Notes under the pieces: generated by a model
Databases searched by the model: none
Told to the model about the DNA's origin: nothing
The model's input: only the letters and a program-made list of their open reading frames with translations
Position numbers and translations under genes: made by a program
Assembly (NCBI GenBank): GCA_020627685.1
Contig: JAHDGK010000011.1
Coordinates: 25,107-89,106, forward strand
From: Granulosicoccus sp.
Lineage (GTDB): Bacteria > Pseudomonadota > Gammaproteobacteria > Granulosicoccales > Granulosicoccaceae
Direction: 5' to 3'
DNA: 64,000 nucleotides
Part shown: piece by piece, positions 20,805-32,252 of the stretch
Position numbering within the stretch: the stretch's first letter is position 1
Layout: every line of letters starts with the position of its first letter

Positions 20805-21251
20805 CTAGTCAATGATGTGCGAATAAATTTCTGACAATGGGACAAACTGCTCAGAAATACACTGATCGGACACCGAAATGCCCGCCAATTTGACACTTTC
20901 AGGGGTTCCGCTTAGCAAGGGGTGCCAGTTATCCAGAGGCTCTCCCCGGCTTAATTTTCGGTAGGCACAGGTGTCAGGCAGCCAACTGAGCTTTTCTGCA
21001 GTGATTGGACGTACAGAAAGACAATCCGGCACTTTGGAAAAGCGATTTTCGTAATCACTGCAGCGACAGCTGCTGGTGTCGAGCAAACGGCAAGACACTC
21101 TAGTGAAGTGTATTTGCCCGGTGTCTTCGTCTTCCAGCTTTTGCAAACAGCAACGACCACAGCCATCGCACAGCGATTCCCATTCGGAATCGCTCATGTC
21201 ATCCAGCGCTTTAACTTCCCAGAATGGTCTTGCTTCAGTGCTCATGGACAA
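20805..21251 (-). CDS. YcgN family cysteine-cluster protein (UPF0260)
   Basis: CDGCGRCCLQKLEDEDTGQIHFTRVSCRLLDTSSCRCSDYENR. Confidence 0.95.
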   Translation of the reverse strand: MSMSTEARPFWEVKALDDMSDSEWESLCDGCGRCCLQKLEDEDTGQIHFTRVSCRLLDTSSCRCSDYENRFSKVPDCLSVRPITAEKLSWLPDTCAYRKLSRGEPLDNWHPLLSGTPESVKLAGISVSDQCISEQFVPLSEIYSHIID

Positions 21252-21259
21252 TCCGGCAG

Positions 21260-22273
21260 CTAAGCCTCCTTGTGATAATCAATGACCCGCTGCACTTCCT
21301 CAGACGACCCCATGATTACCGGTACCCGTTGATGCAAATCACTTGGCTCGATATCCAGAATAGACTCAGTACCAGTGTGGGCCATTCCGCCCGCTTGCTC
21401 CATGAGCCACCCCATAGGATTAGCTTCGTACATCAAGCGCAACTTGCCGGACTTACCTGCAGCCTGGAGCTTTGCATCCATGGGGTATAAAAACACACCG
21501 CCACGACACAGTATTCGGTGAATATCACCCACCATGGACCCTGCCCAGCGCATATTAAAATTCCGACCGCGTGGCCCGGTATCACCCTGATTACACTCCT
21601 CGATATAGCGCTTTTCCGGCGCTAACCAGTGTCTCGTATACGCTGAATTTATAGCGTATTCGCTAGTGGCCTTCGGTACCGTCATATTCGGGTGACTAAG
21701 GATAAATTCTCCGATACTGCTTTCCAGCGTGAATCCGACAACTCCGTCACCAATGGTTAAAATCAACATGCTGGCCGAGCTGTACAAACAATAGCCGGCG
21801 CATACCTGTGATCTTCCACGCTGCAGGAAATCCGAGTCTTTGGGTGCCTGTGCGGAGTCGTGTCGGGTAATGGAAAAGATGGTGCCGGTCGAGCCATTCA
21901 CATCTATATTGCTTGACCCATCCAGCGGATCAAACGCGAGCAAATACCTACCTCGAGAATATTGTTCAGGAATCGGGTAATGCTCATCCATCTCTTCTGA
22001 CGCTATTCCCGCCAGATGACCTGAGGACTCCATCGATTCGATGAAAACTTCATTGGCAATAATATCGAGCTTTTTTTGCTCTTCACCCTGCACGTTCTCC
22101 TGGCCTGCCGCTCCGAGCACTCCAGCCAGCTCTCCGCGGCGAACAAGGTCGGACAATCGCTTGCAGGCTGTCGCGACATCACCCATCAGGCCGAGGAAAT
22201 CACTGCCGAGGTCGTCCCGGGAGCGGCTCTGTTCCGCTAAATATTGGGTAAGCGTTGTGCCTGTCTGCGCCAT
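21260..22273 (-). CDS. fbp: class 1 fructose-1,6-bisphosphatase
   Basis: LLAFDPLDGSSNIDVNGSTGTIFSI; MRWAGSMVGDIHRILCRGGVFLYP. Confidence 0.97.
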   Translation of the reverse strand: MAQTGTTLTQYLAEQSRSRDDLGSDFLGLMGDVATACKRLSDLVRRGELAGVLGAAGQENVQGEEQKKLDIIANEVFIESMESSGHLAGIASEEMDEHYPIPEQYSRGRYLLAFDPLDGSSNIDVNGSTGTIFSITRHDSAQAPKDSDFLQRGRSQVCAGYCLYSSASMLILTIGDGVVGFTLESSIGEFILSHPNMTVPKATSEYAINSAYTRHWLAPEKRYIEECNQGDTGPRGRNFNMRWAGSMVGDIHRILCRGGVFLYPMDAKLQAAGKSGKLRLMYEANPMGWLMEQAGGMAHTGTESILDIEPSDLHQRVPVIMGSSEEVQRVIDYHKEA

Positions 22274-22485
22274 TATATTTCTACCATGTCAAAGTCGTCT
22301 TTTATTGCACCGCAATCGGGGCAAGCCCAGTTCAGCGGCACATCTTCCCACCGGGTTCCGGCGGCAATACCATCTTCCGGCCATCCCTCGGCCTCGTCAT
22401 AGATTAGTCCACACACAATGCATAAGTATTTCTTGTATTCCACGAGAACGTCGCTGCTGCTATTAAGAGTGCGTAATTGTCTCAT
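22273..22485 (-). CDS. rubredoxin
   Basis: [47 protein letters not shown]: two CxxC knuckles. Confidence 0.96.
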   Translation of the reverse strand: MRQLRTLNSSSDVLVEYKKYLCIVCGLIYDEAEGWPEDGIAAGTRWEDVPLNWACPDCGAIKDDFDMVEI

Positions 22486-22553
22486 CTACACAAGAGACAT
22501 GCCGTAAAATGGCAGCCTGAAGATTGATAACCCCTTACATTCCGGAGTCTCTT

Positions 22554-23870
22554 GTGTCATCCACAACGTCCTCGACAGAACATAATGCCGCACAACAGTT
22601 ATTCGATCGTGCGCGTAAAGTCATTCCAGGTGGCGTTAATTCCCCTGTTCGTGCGTTTGGCAGCGTTGGTGGCACTCCCCGCTTCATCACCAGCGCCAGC
22701 GGTGCGTACGTAACTGACACTGAAAACAAGCAGTACATCGATTATGTGGGTTCCTGGGGCCCCATGTTACTCGGGCATGCGCACCCGGAAGTCATCGCAG
22801 CCGTCAGAGCAGTTGCCGAGAACGGCTTAAGCTTTGGCGCACCGACAGAGCTCGAAGTTCAGATGGCAGAATTAATTTGCGACATCGTCCCATCGATAGA
22901 ATCGGTCAGAATGTGCAGTTCCGGTACTGAAGCGACGATGAGCGCCATCAGACTAGCTCGTGGCTTTACCGGCAGAGACAACATACTAAAATTTGAAGGC
23001 TGCTATCACGGGCACTCAGATTCATTGCTGGTCAAAGCAGGCTCCGGGGCTTTAACTCTGGGTGTTCCCAGCTCTCCAGGTATTCCAGCAGATTTTGCCA
23101 AACACACACTGACGCTTGCGTTCAACGATGAAGACGCATTGCGCACTCTGTTTAAAGAGCAAGGTGATTCACTGGCTTGCGTCATCATTGAACCGATAGC
23201 CGGCAATATGAACTTCGTCGAACCGTTGCCAGGTTATTTAGAAACTCTACGAGAACTTTGCACCGAGCATGGAACTGTGCTTATTTTTGATGAAGTCATG
23301 ACGGGTTTTCGCGTTGCCAAAGGCGGTGCGCAAGAGCTGTATAACGTCATGCCGGATATAACAACCCTCGGCAAGGTCATTGGCGGTGGTATGCCTGTCG
23401 GTGCATTCGGCGGGCGCCGCGATATCATGGAACAAATTGCGCCGACAGGCCCGATCTACCAGGCTGGCACCTTGTCTGGCAATCCTATTGCCATGAGTGC
23501 AGGAATTAAAACGCTTCAGCTTTTATCTGAAAACAATTTTCACGCTGACCTTCATGCGATAACTGGCAGACTACTTAGCGGCTTAGAAGATGAAGCTAGT
23601 AAGCACGGCGTGCCTCTATGTACTGCTCACGCGGGCGGAATGTTCGGCGTGTTTTTCACTGACGCTGACAAGGTAACCGGATTTGATGCCGTTATGAAAT
23701 GCAATACAGATCACTTCAAACTGTTTTTTCATAGCATGCTTAACAGTGGTATCTATCTGGCACCGTCTGCATTCGAAGCAGGGTTCTCAAGTGCTGCCCA
23801 TACCAATCAAGATATCGATGACACGGTAAAGGCTGCAGGTGAAGCATTTGCAGCCATTAAAGAGGCTTAG
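22554..23870 (+). CDS. hemL: glutamate-1-semialdehyde 2,1-aminomutase
   Basis: [51 protein letters not shown]. Start chosen at GTG 22554; track start is 22524. Confidence 0.96.
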   Translation: MSSTTSSTEHNAAQQLFDRARKVIPGGVNSPVRAFGSVGGTPRFITSASGAYVTDTENKQYIDYVGSWGPMLLGHAHPEVIAAVRAVAENGLSFGAPTELEVQMAELICDIVPSIESVRMCSSGTEATMSAIRLARGFTGRDNILKFEGCYHGHSDSLLVKAGSGALTLGVPSSPGIPADFAKHTLTLAFNDEDALRTLFKEQGDSLACVIIEPIAGNMNFVEPLPGYLETLRELCTEHGTVLIFDEVMTGFRVAKGGAQELYNVMPDITTLGKVIGGGMPVGAFGGRRDIMEQIAPTGPIYQAGTLSGNPIAMSAGIKTLQLLSENNFHADLHAITGRLLSGLEDEASKHGVPLCTAHAGGMFGVFFTDADKVTGFDAVMKCNTDHFKLFFHSMLNSGIYLAPSAFEAGFSSAAHTNQDIDDTVKAAGEAFAAIKEA

Positions 23871-23872
23871 CT

Positions 23873-24592
23873 ATGAGCGGTCGATGTATAGCAATGTGGT
23901 CAGGTCCACGCAATATCTCAACAGCCATGATGAGAGCGTGGGAAAACCGCAGCGATACCGTGGTCGTTGATGAACCTTTCTATGCGCACTTTTTAGATAA
24001 AACGGGCATTGATCACCCCATGCGCGACGATATTGTTGCCGAAGGTGAAACAGATTGGATGAAAATAGTTAGCCGGTTAGTTGAGAAACCGGCATCGGGT
24101 TTGTTTTATCAAAAACACATTACAACGCATTGGCTTGAAAATTTTAAAACTGACTGGTTATCAGAACTGTCACATGTTTTTTTAATCAGAGATCCAGAAC
24201 CTGTGGCTGCCTCTTATGCAGTAAAACGAAACGCTGTGACAGCCAGCGACTTAGGATACTCACAACAATCAGAGCTTTTTAGAAATATCACCAAAATGCA
24301 GGGCACAAAGCCCCCGGTTATTGACAGCAAACGCTTCTTACAAAACCCGAAATCTCAACTTGAAACTCTGTGCGAAATTCTAGAAATACCGTTCGAAGAC
24401 AATATGCTGTCCTGGCCTACTGGTGCCAGAGAAAGCGACGGGATTTGGGGAGCTCATTGGTATGATGCGGTCAACCAATCAACCGGGTTTAATCCGCCCC
24501 GCGCCAAGCATGCTGAACTCACTGACGAGCAGCAAGACATTGCCAATGAGTGCAGACCGTATTATGAAGAGCTACTAGACGTCGCTATTTAA
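23873..24592 (+). CDS. sulfotransferase-like P-loop protein
   Basis: CIAMWSGPRNISTAMMRAWENRSDTVVVDEPFYAHFL...HVFLIRDPEPVAASYA: 5'-PSB/3'-PB-like sulfotransferase motifs. Confidence 0.75.
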   Translation: MSGRCIAMWSGPRNISTAMMRAWENRSDTVVVDEPFYAHFLDKTGIDHPMRDDIVAEGETDWMKIVSRLVEKPASGLFYQKHITTHWLENFKTDWLSELSHVFLIRDPEPVAASYAVKRNAVTASDLGYSQQSELFRNITKMQGTKPPVIDSKRFLQNPKSQLETLCEILEIPFEDNMLSWPTGARESDGIWGAHWYDAVNQSTGFNPPRAKHAELTDEQQDIANECRPYYEELLDVAI

Positions 24593-24613
24593 ATCGGCTT
24601 AGAGCACAGCTAA

Positions 24614-25135
24614 CTAGAAATACCATTTTAGCCCGAAGCTTACTGCGGTAACGTCTGAGAACTCAGCACCATCAGCGCTGTAACTCATGACGTCTGCCGA
24701 TAAATCCAATCGCTCACTGAGCTGAGTCTCCATACCAATACCGTATGAGAAACCTGACTGGGAATCGGTAAAGGTGCGCCCATTGATATCCTGACTGTGC
24801 GTAAGACCGGATAATCCGACTAAGCCGAATACAGCGCTTCTATGACCGAAGGGCAAATAGCCTTTAAGGTAGGCGCCGGCATAGCTTGTACTGAACGAAT
24901 CATAGGAGGCGCTTTCGGAATCTGAACCACCGCCTAAATGCGCCTCTAAATCGAAAAATTCATTCAGACGAACCCCCATTCTCAAACGCATACCAAGCGG
25001 GTTCAAGTCGTCATTTTGGGTACTCTCGACTGACATCGAAGCACCATCAACTCCAATGTACATATCGGCGGCAGCCTGCATTGGGGAGGCTATTGCCAGA
25101 CAACTAACTAGGGATGCAGCAACGATTTTTTTCAT
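24614..25135 (-). CDS. outer-membrane beta-barrel (OmpA-TM-like) protein
   Basis: Signal peptide MKKIVAASLVSCLAIASPMQAAA; alternating beta-barrel pattern ending in aromatic LKWYF. Confidence 0.75.
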   Translation of the reverse strand: MKKIVAASLVSCLAIASPMQAAADMYIGVDGASMSVESTQNDDLNPLGMRLRMGVRLNEFFDLEAHLGGGSDSESASYDSFSTSYAGAYLKGYLPFGHRSAVFGLVGLSGLTHSQDINGRTFTDSQSGFSYGIGMETQLSERLDLSADVMSYSADGAEFSDVTAVSFGLKWYF

Positions 25136-25216
25136 GGCGGTGTCCAACCTTAAAGAAGAACACACAGCCTATAGAACCTCTCCTTAACCGGATCTGAACG
25201 ACGCGCTTAAAAGTAC

Positions 25217-25606
25217 CTAGTCAGCAGATTCAGCGAATGCCTGATAATCATCAGGGTCCATCAGAGATTCAATATCTGATGCTTCATTGGGTTGAATTTT
25301 AAAAATCCAGCCATCGCCATACGGATCTGTATTGACCAGTTCTGGATTGTCAGCGAGTTCTGCATTTGCATCGATGACGGTGCCGGCCACCGGCGCATAG
25401 ATATCAGATGCAGCCTTAACAGATTCAACGACAGCGATACCTTCTTCAGCGTCACAGCTACGATCAATTTCCGGCGTTTCTACAAAGACCAAGTCACCTA
25501 ACTGTTCTTGAGCATGACTACTAATACCGACGGTGATGGTTCCGTCTTCTTCCAACCTGACCCATTCGTGAGAAGGTGCAAATTTTAAATCGCCTGGAAT
25601 TTCCAT
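25217..25606 (-). CDS. gcvH: glycine cleavage system H protein
   Basis: [14 protein letters not shown]-like N-terminus; [16 protein letters not shown] lipoyl-lysine motif. Confidence 0.96.
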   Translation of the reverse strand: MEIPGDLKFAPSHEWVRLEEDGTITVGISSHAQEQLGDLVFVETPEIDRSCDAEEGIAVVESVKAASDIYAPVAGTVIDANAELADNPELVNTDPYGDGWIFKIQPNEASDIESLMDPDDYQAFAESAD

Positions 25607-25701
25607 AAGACTACTCTGCTGATTGTTAAAGTACTAGGAGTGCTCTACTAGCAATGCCGATCAGTTTACAACACTCCGTTTGCACGGTAATACAAGCTCA
25701 G

Positions 25702-27201
25702 TTACGACGAGAATATTTTTCGCTTTAACAGAGCGACTAACACTATGACCATGCTGATAAAAAAGACAGGCCAATTTCCTGTCCTGGCGTACGGTGTTAA
25801 CCCTGAACGCGGCTGGACCTGAACGTCCATAATACCAGCTGTGTTATGAAAAATACGACCAACGACTTGGCCTCTAAAATCAATGGCTGATGAAACACCG
25901 GTATTCGTGACGCGAACAAGAGGCCGGGCAAATTCCAAGGCTCGCATTCGTGCTTTCTGCTCATGCTGATGCGGGGCGGCTGAATCGCCAAACCAAGCAT
26001 CATTGGAGACATTAATCAGTAGCTGCGAATCTGGCAGCAACGCCCTCATCTCTTCCCCGTAAACATCTTCATAACAAATTGATATCCCGACGTTTACACC
26101 TTGGATATCTATGGGTACATGGGGCCCACTACCGGCAGCAAGATCAGCCATGGGAATGACGATAAACTTTGACGCGAAATCGAGAATGAAACGCAGCGGC
26201 ATGTATTCTCCAAACGGGACCAAATGCCTCTTCTGATAGACAGCCTGAGCGCCTCCCAACTGTTTCACCGCATTGTAAACATCATCACCAACCCGTTGAA
26301 AACCTCCACTTAGCACATCAACACCCTGCGCATCCATGGAGCTGACAAACGAACTCATGACAGTCTCTACCTGATCAAAATAAGTGGGTATTGCGGTTTC
26401 GGGCCAAACGACCAAATCAATATTCTCAATACCCGGCTGCTGCGTCATTGACGTGTAGTTTCGCAAGGAGGATTCCAGCCTGCCCTGACTGAATTTCATT
26501 TCCTGTGGAATATTGGCCTGCACCATTCGGATGTTTAACGCTTCACCATCCGCTTGCGAAAAGTCGACGTTTTTCGTCGCAACCGACAAAAGAATGGGGA
26601 CCACAATAACGACGAACGACCCTACTCTCAGTCTTGTTGAACCACTGACAAATGCAACCGCGGCACATGCTGAGAGCACAACGAAGAAACTAAGCCCATA
26701 CACACCGACCACTGGGGCCAGGTGCGCTAAGGGACCAGAGGTTTGACTGTATCCAATGAGAATCCACGGAAAGCCGTTCATAATTTTACCGCGGAGCAAC
26801 TCAGCTAATACCCATAAGGCTGCGAATAAAAACGCATTAGCCAATGGCGTATTCTGTCGCTTTGCACGCACCCAGATGTAGGCGGTCAAACTGGGGAAGA
26901 CCGTCATAACAAGTACAAACAGCAAGGTTAACAAGGCGGCAAGCGGCGCAATGGCTGCGCCAAACAAATGCAAACTGAAATACACCCAATGCACGCCAAT
27001 GCCAAAGTAGCCTAGGCCAAATAACCAACCCAGCCACAATGCCTGCTTGGGGGTGGCACTTTGCAACAACGCATAAAGGACAACCAGTGAGCCTAGGGCT
27101 GCGACCCACCATTCGGTAGGAGCAAAGGAAAACGGCAGAACGAGACCACTGACGAATGCCAGTGTTGACACTAACCAACGCGGCAGGACTAGATTTCCCA
27201 T
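25702..27201 (-). CDS. lnt: apolipoprotein N-acyltransferase
   Basis: Multi-TM N-terminus; nitrilase-like domain LVVWPETAIPTYF, ISICYEDVYGEEM, NVSNDAWFGDSAAPHQH. Confidence 0.96.
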   Translation of the reverse strand: MGNLVLPRWLVSTLAFVSGLVLPFSFAPTEWWVAALGSLVVLYALLQSATPKQALWLGWLFGLGYFGIGVHWVYFSLHLFGAAIAPLAALLTLLFVLVMTVFPSLTAYIWVRAKRQNTPLANAFLFAALWVLAELLRGKIMNGFPWILIGYSQTSGPLAHLAPVVGVYGLSFFVVLSACAAVAFVSGSTRLRVGSFVVIVVPILLSVATKNVDFSQADGEALNIRMVQANIPQEMKFSQGRLESSLRNYTSMTQQPGIENIDLVVWPETAIPTYFDQVETVMSSFVSSMDAQGVDVLSGGFQRVGDDVYNAVKQLGGAQAVYQKRHLVPFGEYMPLRFILDFASKFIVIPMADLAAGSGPHVPIDIQGVNVGISICYEDVYGEEMRALLPDSQLLINVSNDAWFGDSAAPHQHEQKARMRALEFARPLVRVTNTGVSSAIDFRGQVVGRIFHNTAGIMDVQVQPRSGLTPYARTGNWPVFFISMVIVLVALLKRKIFSS

Positions 27202-27207
27202 CGAGTC

Positions 27208-28053
27208 TTAATCGGTATTGGCAAGCGTGACTTGAAGCAGGTGCAAGCGACGTGAATCGGCAGAGAGGACCCGGAACTGACAATTATCAATTTCCGCGAT
27301 TTCCCCAGCCTTTGGCATGTGCCCTATGTGCTGTAGCAACAACCCGCCAATGGTGTCGAATTCTTCATCACCAAACTGCGTACCTAGAGTTTCGTTGAAT
27401 TCGTCAATCGGTGTTAAGGCTCTAACGGAATAGCGACCATCTCCATGGTCTTTGATATCCACATCTTCCTCGGTATCGTGCTCATCATCTATCTCACCGA
27501 CAATCTCTTCAAGGACGTCTTCAATGGTGACAAGGCCACCGACACCACCATACTCATCGAGCACGATGGCCATGTGATTTCTAGCGGCTCGAAATTCCTT
27601 TAAAAGCACATTCAATCGTTTGGTTTCAGGAGTAAACGTGGCTTCTCGTAAGATATCATCGAGCCGGAATCCTTTTTGCGAACCGGTATCTGAATACCGC
27701 AGCAGGTCCTTAGCTAACAGCACACCCACCACGTTGTCTTTGTCTTCATTGATAACAGGAAAGCGGGAGTGACCAGACTCGATAACCACTTTTAGAATTT
27801 CTTCGAGCGGTGTGTCGTTTTCTACAACGACCATCTGCCCGCGAGGAATCATGATATCCCGCACCCGCATCTCAACGACCTGAAAAACACCCTCAACCAT
27901 CTGGAGCGTTTCAGCATCGAAAATTTCGCGCGCCTGTGCATCTCTAAGAAGCTCTAGCAACTCTTCCCGATCTCGAGGTTCACCACCAATAGCGTGAACC
28001 AAACGATCCATCAGCGAGCGGCCAGTACCACCATCTTGCGTCTCTTCAGTCAT
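27208..28053 (-). CDS. corC: CorC/HlyC family CBS-domain protein
   Basis: RVRDIMIPRGQMVVVENDTPLEEIL... tandem CBS; GGVGGLVTIEDVLEEIVGEIDDEHD; CorC_HlyC C-terminus. Confidence 0.93.
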   Translation of the reverse strand: MTEETQDGGTGRSLMDRLVHAIGGEPRDREELLELLRDAQAREIFDAETLQMVEGVFQVVEMRVRDIMIPRGQMVVVENDTPLEEILKVVIESGHSRFPVINEDKDNVVGVLLAKDLLRYSDTGSQKGFRLDDILREATFTPETKRLNVLLKEFRAARNHMAIVLDEYGGVGGLVTIEDVLEEIVGEIDDEHDTEEDVDIKDHGDGRYSVRALTPIDEFNETLGTQFGDEEFDTIGGLLLQHIGHMPKAGEIAEIDNCQFRVLSADSRRLHLLQVTLANTD

Positions 28054-28628
28054 TGATTTTCGATGATGTCATACGGATCAGGGATGCCTAGGTCGGATAG
28101 TATCTGAATTTCTAACGACTCCATAGTTTCTGCATCCACGGAGTTCTCATGATCATAGCCGCACAGGTGTAAAGTGCCATGAACAAACAAATGTAGCCAG
28201 TGATGATCGCCAGGCTTTCCTTGTGTAGAAGCCTCATCGTCCACGACATCAGAACAAAACACCAAATCGCCCAGCGCCAACAAATTGCCAGTGTCGGCAG
28301 AATCTGAAACCTGAAACGCAGGCAGACCAGACTCAAAACTTAAGACATTGGTTGGAGCATCCTTTCCACGATACTGAAGATTAAGTGCCTGCATGTCAGC
28401 AGGACCTACAAACTGAACCGATAGTTCAATGTCTGTTACAGAATCGAGCGTCAGTAAGGACTGAGCTGCTAATGCAGATTCGCAGCAACGCCTAATGGAC
28501 TCTTCGGTTAGCGAACAACCGCTTGAGTCAAAATTTTCAGCATCGAGCAACACGCTAACTGACGCGTTTTGTAAATTTGTAGATAACAAGCTATCACAGC
28601 TCGAATCAGAACTTGCGGGGTTACTCAC
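28050..28628 (-). CDS. ybeY: endoribonuclease / rRNA maturation factor YbeY
   Basis: ALGDLVFCSDVV and HLFVHGTLHLCGYDHE (HGxLHLxGYDH). GTG start at 28628; track start is 28685. Confidence 0.95.
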   Translation of the reverse strand: MSNPASSDSSCDSLLSTNLQNASVSVLLDAENFDSSGCSLTEESIRRCCESALAAQSLLTLDSVTDIELSVQFVGPADMQALNLQYRGKDAPTNVLSFESGLPAFQVSDSADTGNLLALGDLVFCSDVVDDEASTQGKPGDHHWLHLFVHGTLHLCGYDHENSVDAETMESLEIQILSDLGIPDPYDIIENQ

Positions 28629-29583
28629 TGTCCTCCACCGCTTCGTAGGCTGCAACAATGCGTTGCACCAAGGGATGCCGAACAACGTCAGAGGCTGTAA
28701 ATTCGCAGAAACCTAAACCGTCCACTCCGTGAAGGACATTTTGAACATGCTTTAAACCGGACAACTGGTGTTTCGGTAAATCAACCTGCGATATGTCACC
28801 AGTCACAATGGCTTTGGAACCAAAACCGATTCGCGTGAGGAACATTTTCATTTGTTCCACAGTTGTATTTTGTGCTTCATCCATGATGATGCAGGAATGG
28901 TTTAAGGTTCTACCGCGCATGTAAGCTAGCGGTGCAATTTCTATCACATTGCGCTCTACTAGTTTGCCAACTCGCTCGATTCCCAGAAACTCATAAAGCG
29001 CATCGTATATAGGTCTTAGGTAGGGATCGACCTTCTGCATCATGTCTCCGGGCAGAAAGCCCAAGCGCTCACCAGCCTCTACAGCTGGACGTACCAGTAC
29101 TAACCGCTGCACTTGATCTGTTTCTAACGCTTCCACTGCACATGCAACGGCTAGAAAGGTTTTTCCCGTTCCGGCAGGCCCAATACCAAACGTTAAATCC
29201 CGCTCTTTAACACTACGAACATATTCCACTTGTCGGGGACCACGGCATTGAATCGTGGACTTACGCGTTTTGATGATTACGTTGTTTCGAGGCTGGGCTG
29301 GCGCCTTTTCTTTCATAGCTTCCAAACCCGACTCCTGAAGCGATAAATGCACCTCTTCAGGTGCTAATGTTTCGTTCTCAGTCATTTCATATAAGTGCTC
29401 AATCAACGCCTTTGCGCTATTGGAAGATTCCGCTTCACCCTCTATCGAAAATAGATCTCCGCGGTTACTCACCTGAACGTCCAAGCGATGCTCAATTTGC
29501 TTCAAGTGCTCATCGAACTGACCACATAGACGCGCCAACCGTTCGTTGTCAGCCGGTACTACCTGAAACTCTAATCTTGACAT
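28621..29583 (-). CDS. ybeZ: PhoH family ATPase (YbeZ)
   Basis: [63 protein letters not shown]. Confidence 0.95.
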   Translation of the reverse strand: MSRLEFQVVPADNERLARLCGQFDEHLKQIEHRLDVQVSNRGDLFSIEGEAESSNSAKALIEHLYEMTENETLAPEEVHLSLQESGLEAMKEKAPAQPRNNVIIKTRKSTIQCRGPRQVEYVRSVKERDLTFGIGPAGTGKTFLAVACAVEALETDQVQRLVLVRPAVEAGERLGFLPGDMMQKVDPYLRPIYDALYEFLGIERVGKLVERNVIEIAPLAYMRGRTLNHSCIIMDEAQNTTVEQMKMFLTRIGFGSKAIVTGDISQVDLPKHQLSGLKHVQNVLHGVDGLGFCEFTASDVVRHPLVQRIVAAYEAVEDSE

Positions 29584-30926
29584 ACAGCTTTCATAGTGGA
29601 TTCGCCAATGAGTTCCCCGCGTAAGGAATTCGGCAATGCTTCGGTTATACGCACATCAGCAAACTGTCCGATGAGCGATTGTGGGCCTGCAAAGTTAACC
29701 ACGCGATTGTTCTCTGTTCTTCCGCTGATCTCTGTGGGGTCTTTACGCGCTGGCCGATCAACCAGAACCTGCTGAACCGTACCCACCATTGACTGGCTAA
29801 TGGCTGCCGCTTGCTTTGTAATCTGGGCCTGCAATCTGGCCAAACGCTCTTTCTTGACTTCCATGGGCGTGTCATCTTCCAGCGATGCTGCCGGCGTTCC
29901 GGGCCTGGCGCTGTAGATAAAACTAAACGAGTGGTCGAACTCTAAGGTTTCAATTAATTTCATGGTGTCTTCGAAATCTTTGTCGGTTTCACCGGGGAAA
30001 CCCACGATAAAATCTGAAGACAGCGTCAAATCAGGACGAGCTTGCATCAGCTTGCGGATTTTCGACTTGTATTCAATTGCCGTGTGTCCACGCTTCATAG
30101 CCGCCAATATACGATCGGAGCCAGACTGTACGGGCAGGTGCAGAAAACTCACCAGCTCCGGTACGGTTGCATAAGCTTCGATAAGGGAATCGCTGAACTC
30201 AACTGGATGCGATGTTGTAAAGCGGATTCTTTCCACACCGTCGATTGCTGCAACGTAGCGGATCAGCAGCGCCAAATCTGCAGTGCCGCCTTCATGCATG
30301 GGACCCCGATAGGAATTGACATTTTGACCGAGCAAATGGACTTCCCTGACGCCCTGCTCTGCCAACGCCATAACTTCATCAAGCACGTCATCGAGAGGAC
30401 GACTGATTTCTTCACCACGCGTATAGGGCACCACACAAAAACTGCAATATTTGCTGCATCCCTCGATGATGGAGACGTAGGCAGATGGACCATCCGCAGT
30501 GGGTTCCGGCAGACGATCAAATTTTTCAATTTCGGGAAAGCTAATATCGACAACGGATCCACCGTCTTCCTGACTTTGCTTGAGCAAGTTGGGTAGACGA
30601 TGCAACGTCTGCGGACCGAAGACAACGTCGACAAACGGGGCACGCTCGTTTATCGCATCGCCTTCCTGACTGGCTACGCACCCACCAACTCCAATCACAA
30701 CGCCTTTCTTAGCTTCCTTCAGCGGGCGCCAACGTCCCAGCTCAGAGAAAACTTTCTCTTGAGCCTTCTCGCGAATGGAACACGTATTCAGGAGCAGGAT
30801 GTCTGCTTCGGCCGGATCATTGGTGGCCTCTATCGGCCCTTCCTCAGCGAGTACATCGAGCATTTTCGCAGAGTCGTATTCGTTCATCTGACAACCGTGT
30901 GTCTTGATGAATACCTTTCGTGTCAT
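29571..30926 (-). CDS. miaB: tRNA-2-methylthio-N6-isopentenyladenosine37 methylthiotransferase
   Basis: [40 protein letters not shown] radical SAM motif. Confidence 0.97.
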   Translation of the reverse strand: MTRKVFIKTHGCQMNEYDSAKMLDVLAEEGPIEATNDPAEADILLLNTCSIREKAQEKVFSELGRWRPLKEAKKGVVIGVGGCVASQEGDAINERAPFVDVVFGPQTLHRLPNLLKQSQEDGGSVVDISFPEIEKFDRLPEPTADGPSAYVSIIEGCSKYCSFCVVPYTRGEEISRPLDDVLDEVMALAEQGVREVHLLGQNVNSYRGPMHEGGTADLALLIRYVAAIDGVERIRFTTSHPVEFSDSLIEAYATVPELVSFLHLPVQSGSDRILAAMKRGHTAIEYKSKIRKLMQARPDLTLSSDFIVGFPGETDKDFEDTMKLIETLEFDHSFSFIYSARPGTPAASLEDDTPMEVKKERLARLQAQITKQAAAISQSMVGTVQQVLVDRPARKDPTEISGRTENNRVVNFAGPQSLIGQFADVRITEALPNSLRGELIGESTMKAVCQD

Positions 30927-31143
30927 GAATTTACTGATTGTTGGTGCATAAAGTGTGGAGTATACGCGCGTCAGAGCGTGCTTGGACGCACTCAGCTACC
31001 TGATTAGCTGGGAAAACCGGCAATTTGGTATCTATTTAGTCACAAACGGTCCCGAAAACGTCGTTTTACACCGCTGTGGAAACTCGCAACAAACGTATTA
31101 CCGATTGAAACGCAGCAATGATCAGAGCAGCAATCAGGGGCGA

Positions 31144-31159
31144 TCGAATTTTAATTCGA
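31144..31159. promoter_or_regulatory. 16-bp inverted repeat in the miaB / cysD-fusion divergent intergenic region
   Basis: TCGAATT-TT-AATTCGA, perfect 7-bp arms with a 2-nt spacer. Confidence 0.3.
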
Positions 31160-31439
31160 ATAGGCAATTTCGTTCTGACAAAGGCCATTGCCAGCCGAGA
31201 ACTATTTTTCCTGTCACTATTAAAGAATAAATAGTTAAACATTTTTTGCGGTGTTCAAATCATTTTCTAATTATTTTACTTAAAACTATTAATATGCCTA
31301 GTTTTACGGACGATACCGCCTTTGATCCGACCATTTAAGCCAGAACAATCTCCTCATTTTATTAAAGTTTAATTACTCTATATGCTCGGCACAGTATGTG
31401 CTTTTATCCGTTTAACAAAATTTTATTCTTTAATATTCA

Positions 31440-32252
31440 GTGTCCACTCAATCCCGAGACAGGCAATCCGTAAGTGAGCTCAACGCGCTGAGAAGACGCG
31501 CCGTTGAACTGCGCCTGGGTGGACAGACTCTGGCTGTGACCCAGGAAGCGGTGGGGCTTTCCGCACCCACGATAATTGCTGCCATGAAGTCATACCGTGA
31601 GGGTGGCTGGGACGCCGTTGACGTGGGTCCCCGAGGAAGACCCAGAACCCGATCATCGGACGCCGACCACGAGGAATTCAAACAACAGATATTGCTGCAG
31701 GCCACTGTCTTAGACGCCGCCCGCGCACAACCCGTGCAACTGTGGGATACAGATCGAGTTCAGCAATGGGCATTCGACTCTCAGGCTATCAAAGTGAGCC
31801 GCTCTACCGCCTCGAATTGGTTGAAAAAATGGTCCATCCAACCAGCAAGTCGATACACAAAATTTCGGACTGATTCTGATGCGTCCTCCACGTCACCTCA
31901 GTTATTGAAAGAGCACGACCGTTTTGCTCGTCGCGCAAGGCGCTCTGGCAAAACTGTTTACTGGCTAGACACGCAAAGAATCGATGAAACCCATTACCAA
32001 CTATTTGCACACGATCTTCGCGGTCACGCGTTGTGGATAGTCACCAACGGCAAACCGACCGCAAAACACTACCTCTTATTTTTAATCTCATTACACCAAA
32101 GGGCAGCAACTGCTACAGCAGTTGTCCTTAAAGACAAAGCACTGCTGAACGACGCAGAGATATCGACATGGCTATCTAAAAGCCAAACCGAAACTCTCGT
32201 TATGCAAGAACCTGCAGCCCTTGAAAACACAACACTAACTTCGGCAACTCCT
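31440..32252 (+). other. domain segment: IS630/Tc1-mariner-like transposase-derived N-terminal extension
   Basis: [28 protein letters not shown]...[33 protein letters not shown] aligns by eye to DDE_3 first-D and second-D regions but lacks the usual DN..H and PYSPxLNPIE motifs; ends in a T/P-rich linker. Confidence 0.65.

Noticed and set aside
30042-30596. 184-aa plus-strand ORF
   Set aside because: Antisense to miaB; composition looks like a shadow ORF.
30955-31230. 91-aa plus-strand ORF in the miaB/cysD spacer
   Set aside because: No recognisable domain, lies in AT-rich noncoding-looking DNA, start overlaps no clear ribosome-binding site.
31440-32252. intact IS630-family insertion sequence
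   Set aside because: No complete DDE motif set, no recognised terminal inverted repeats, and the frame runs directly into CysD; better explained as a domesticated remnant or fusion.
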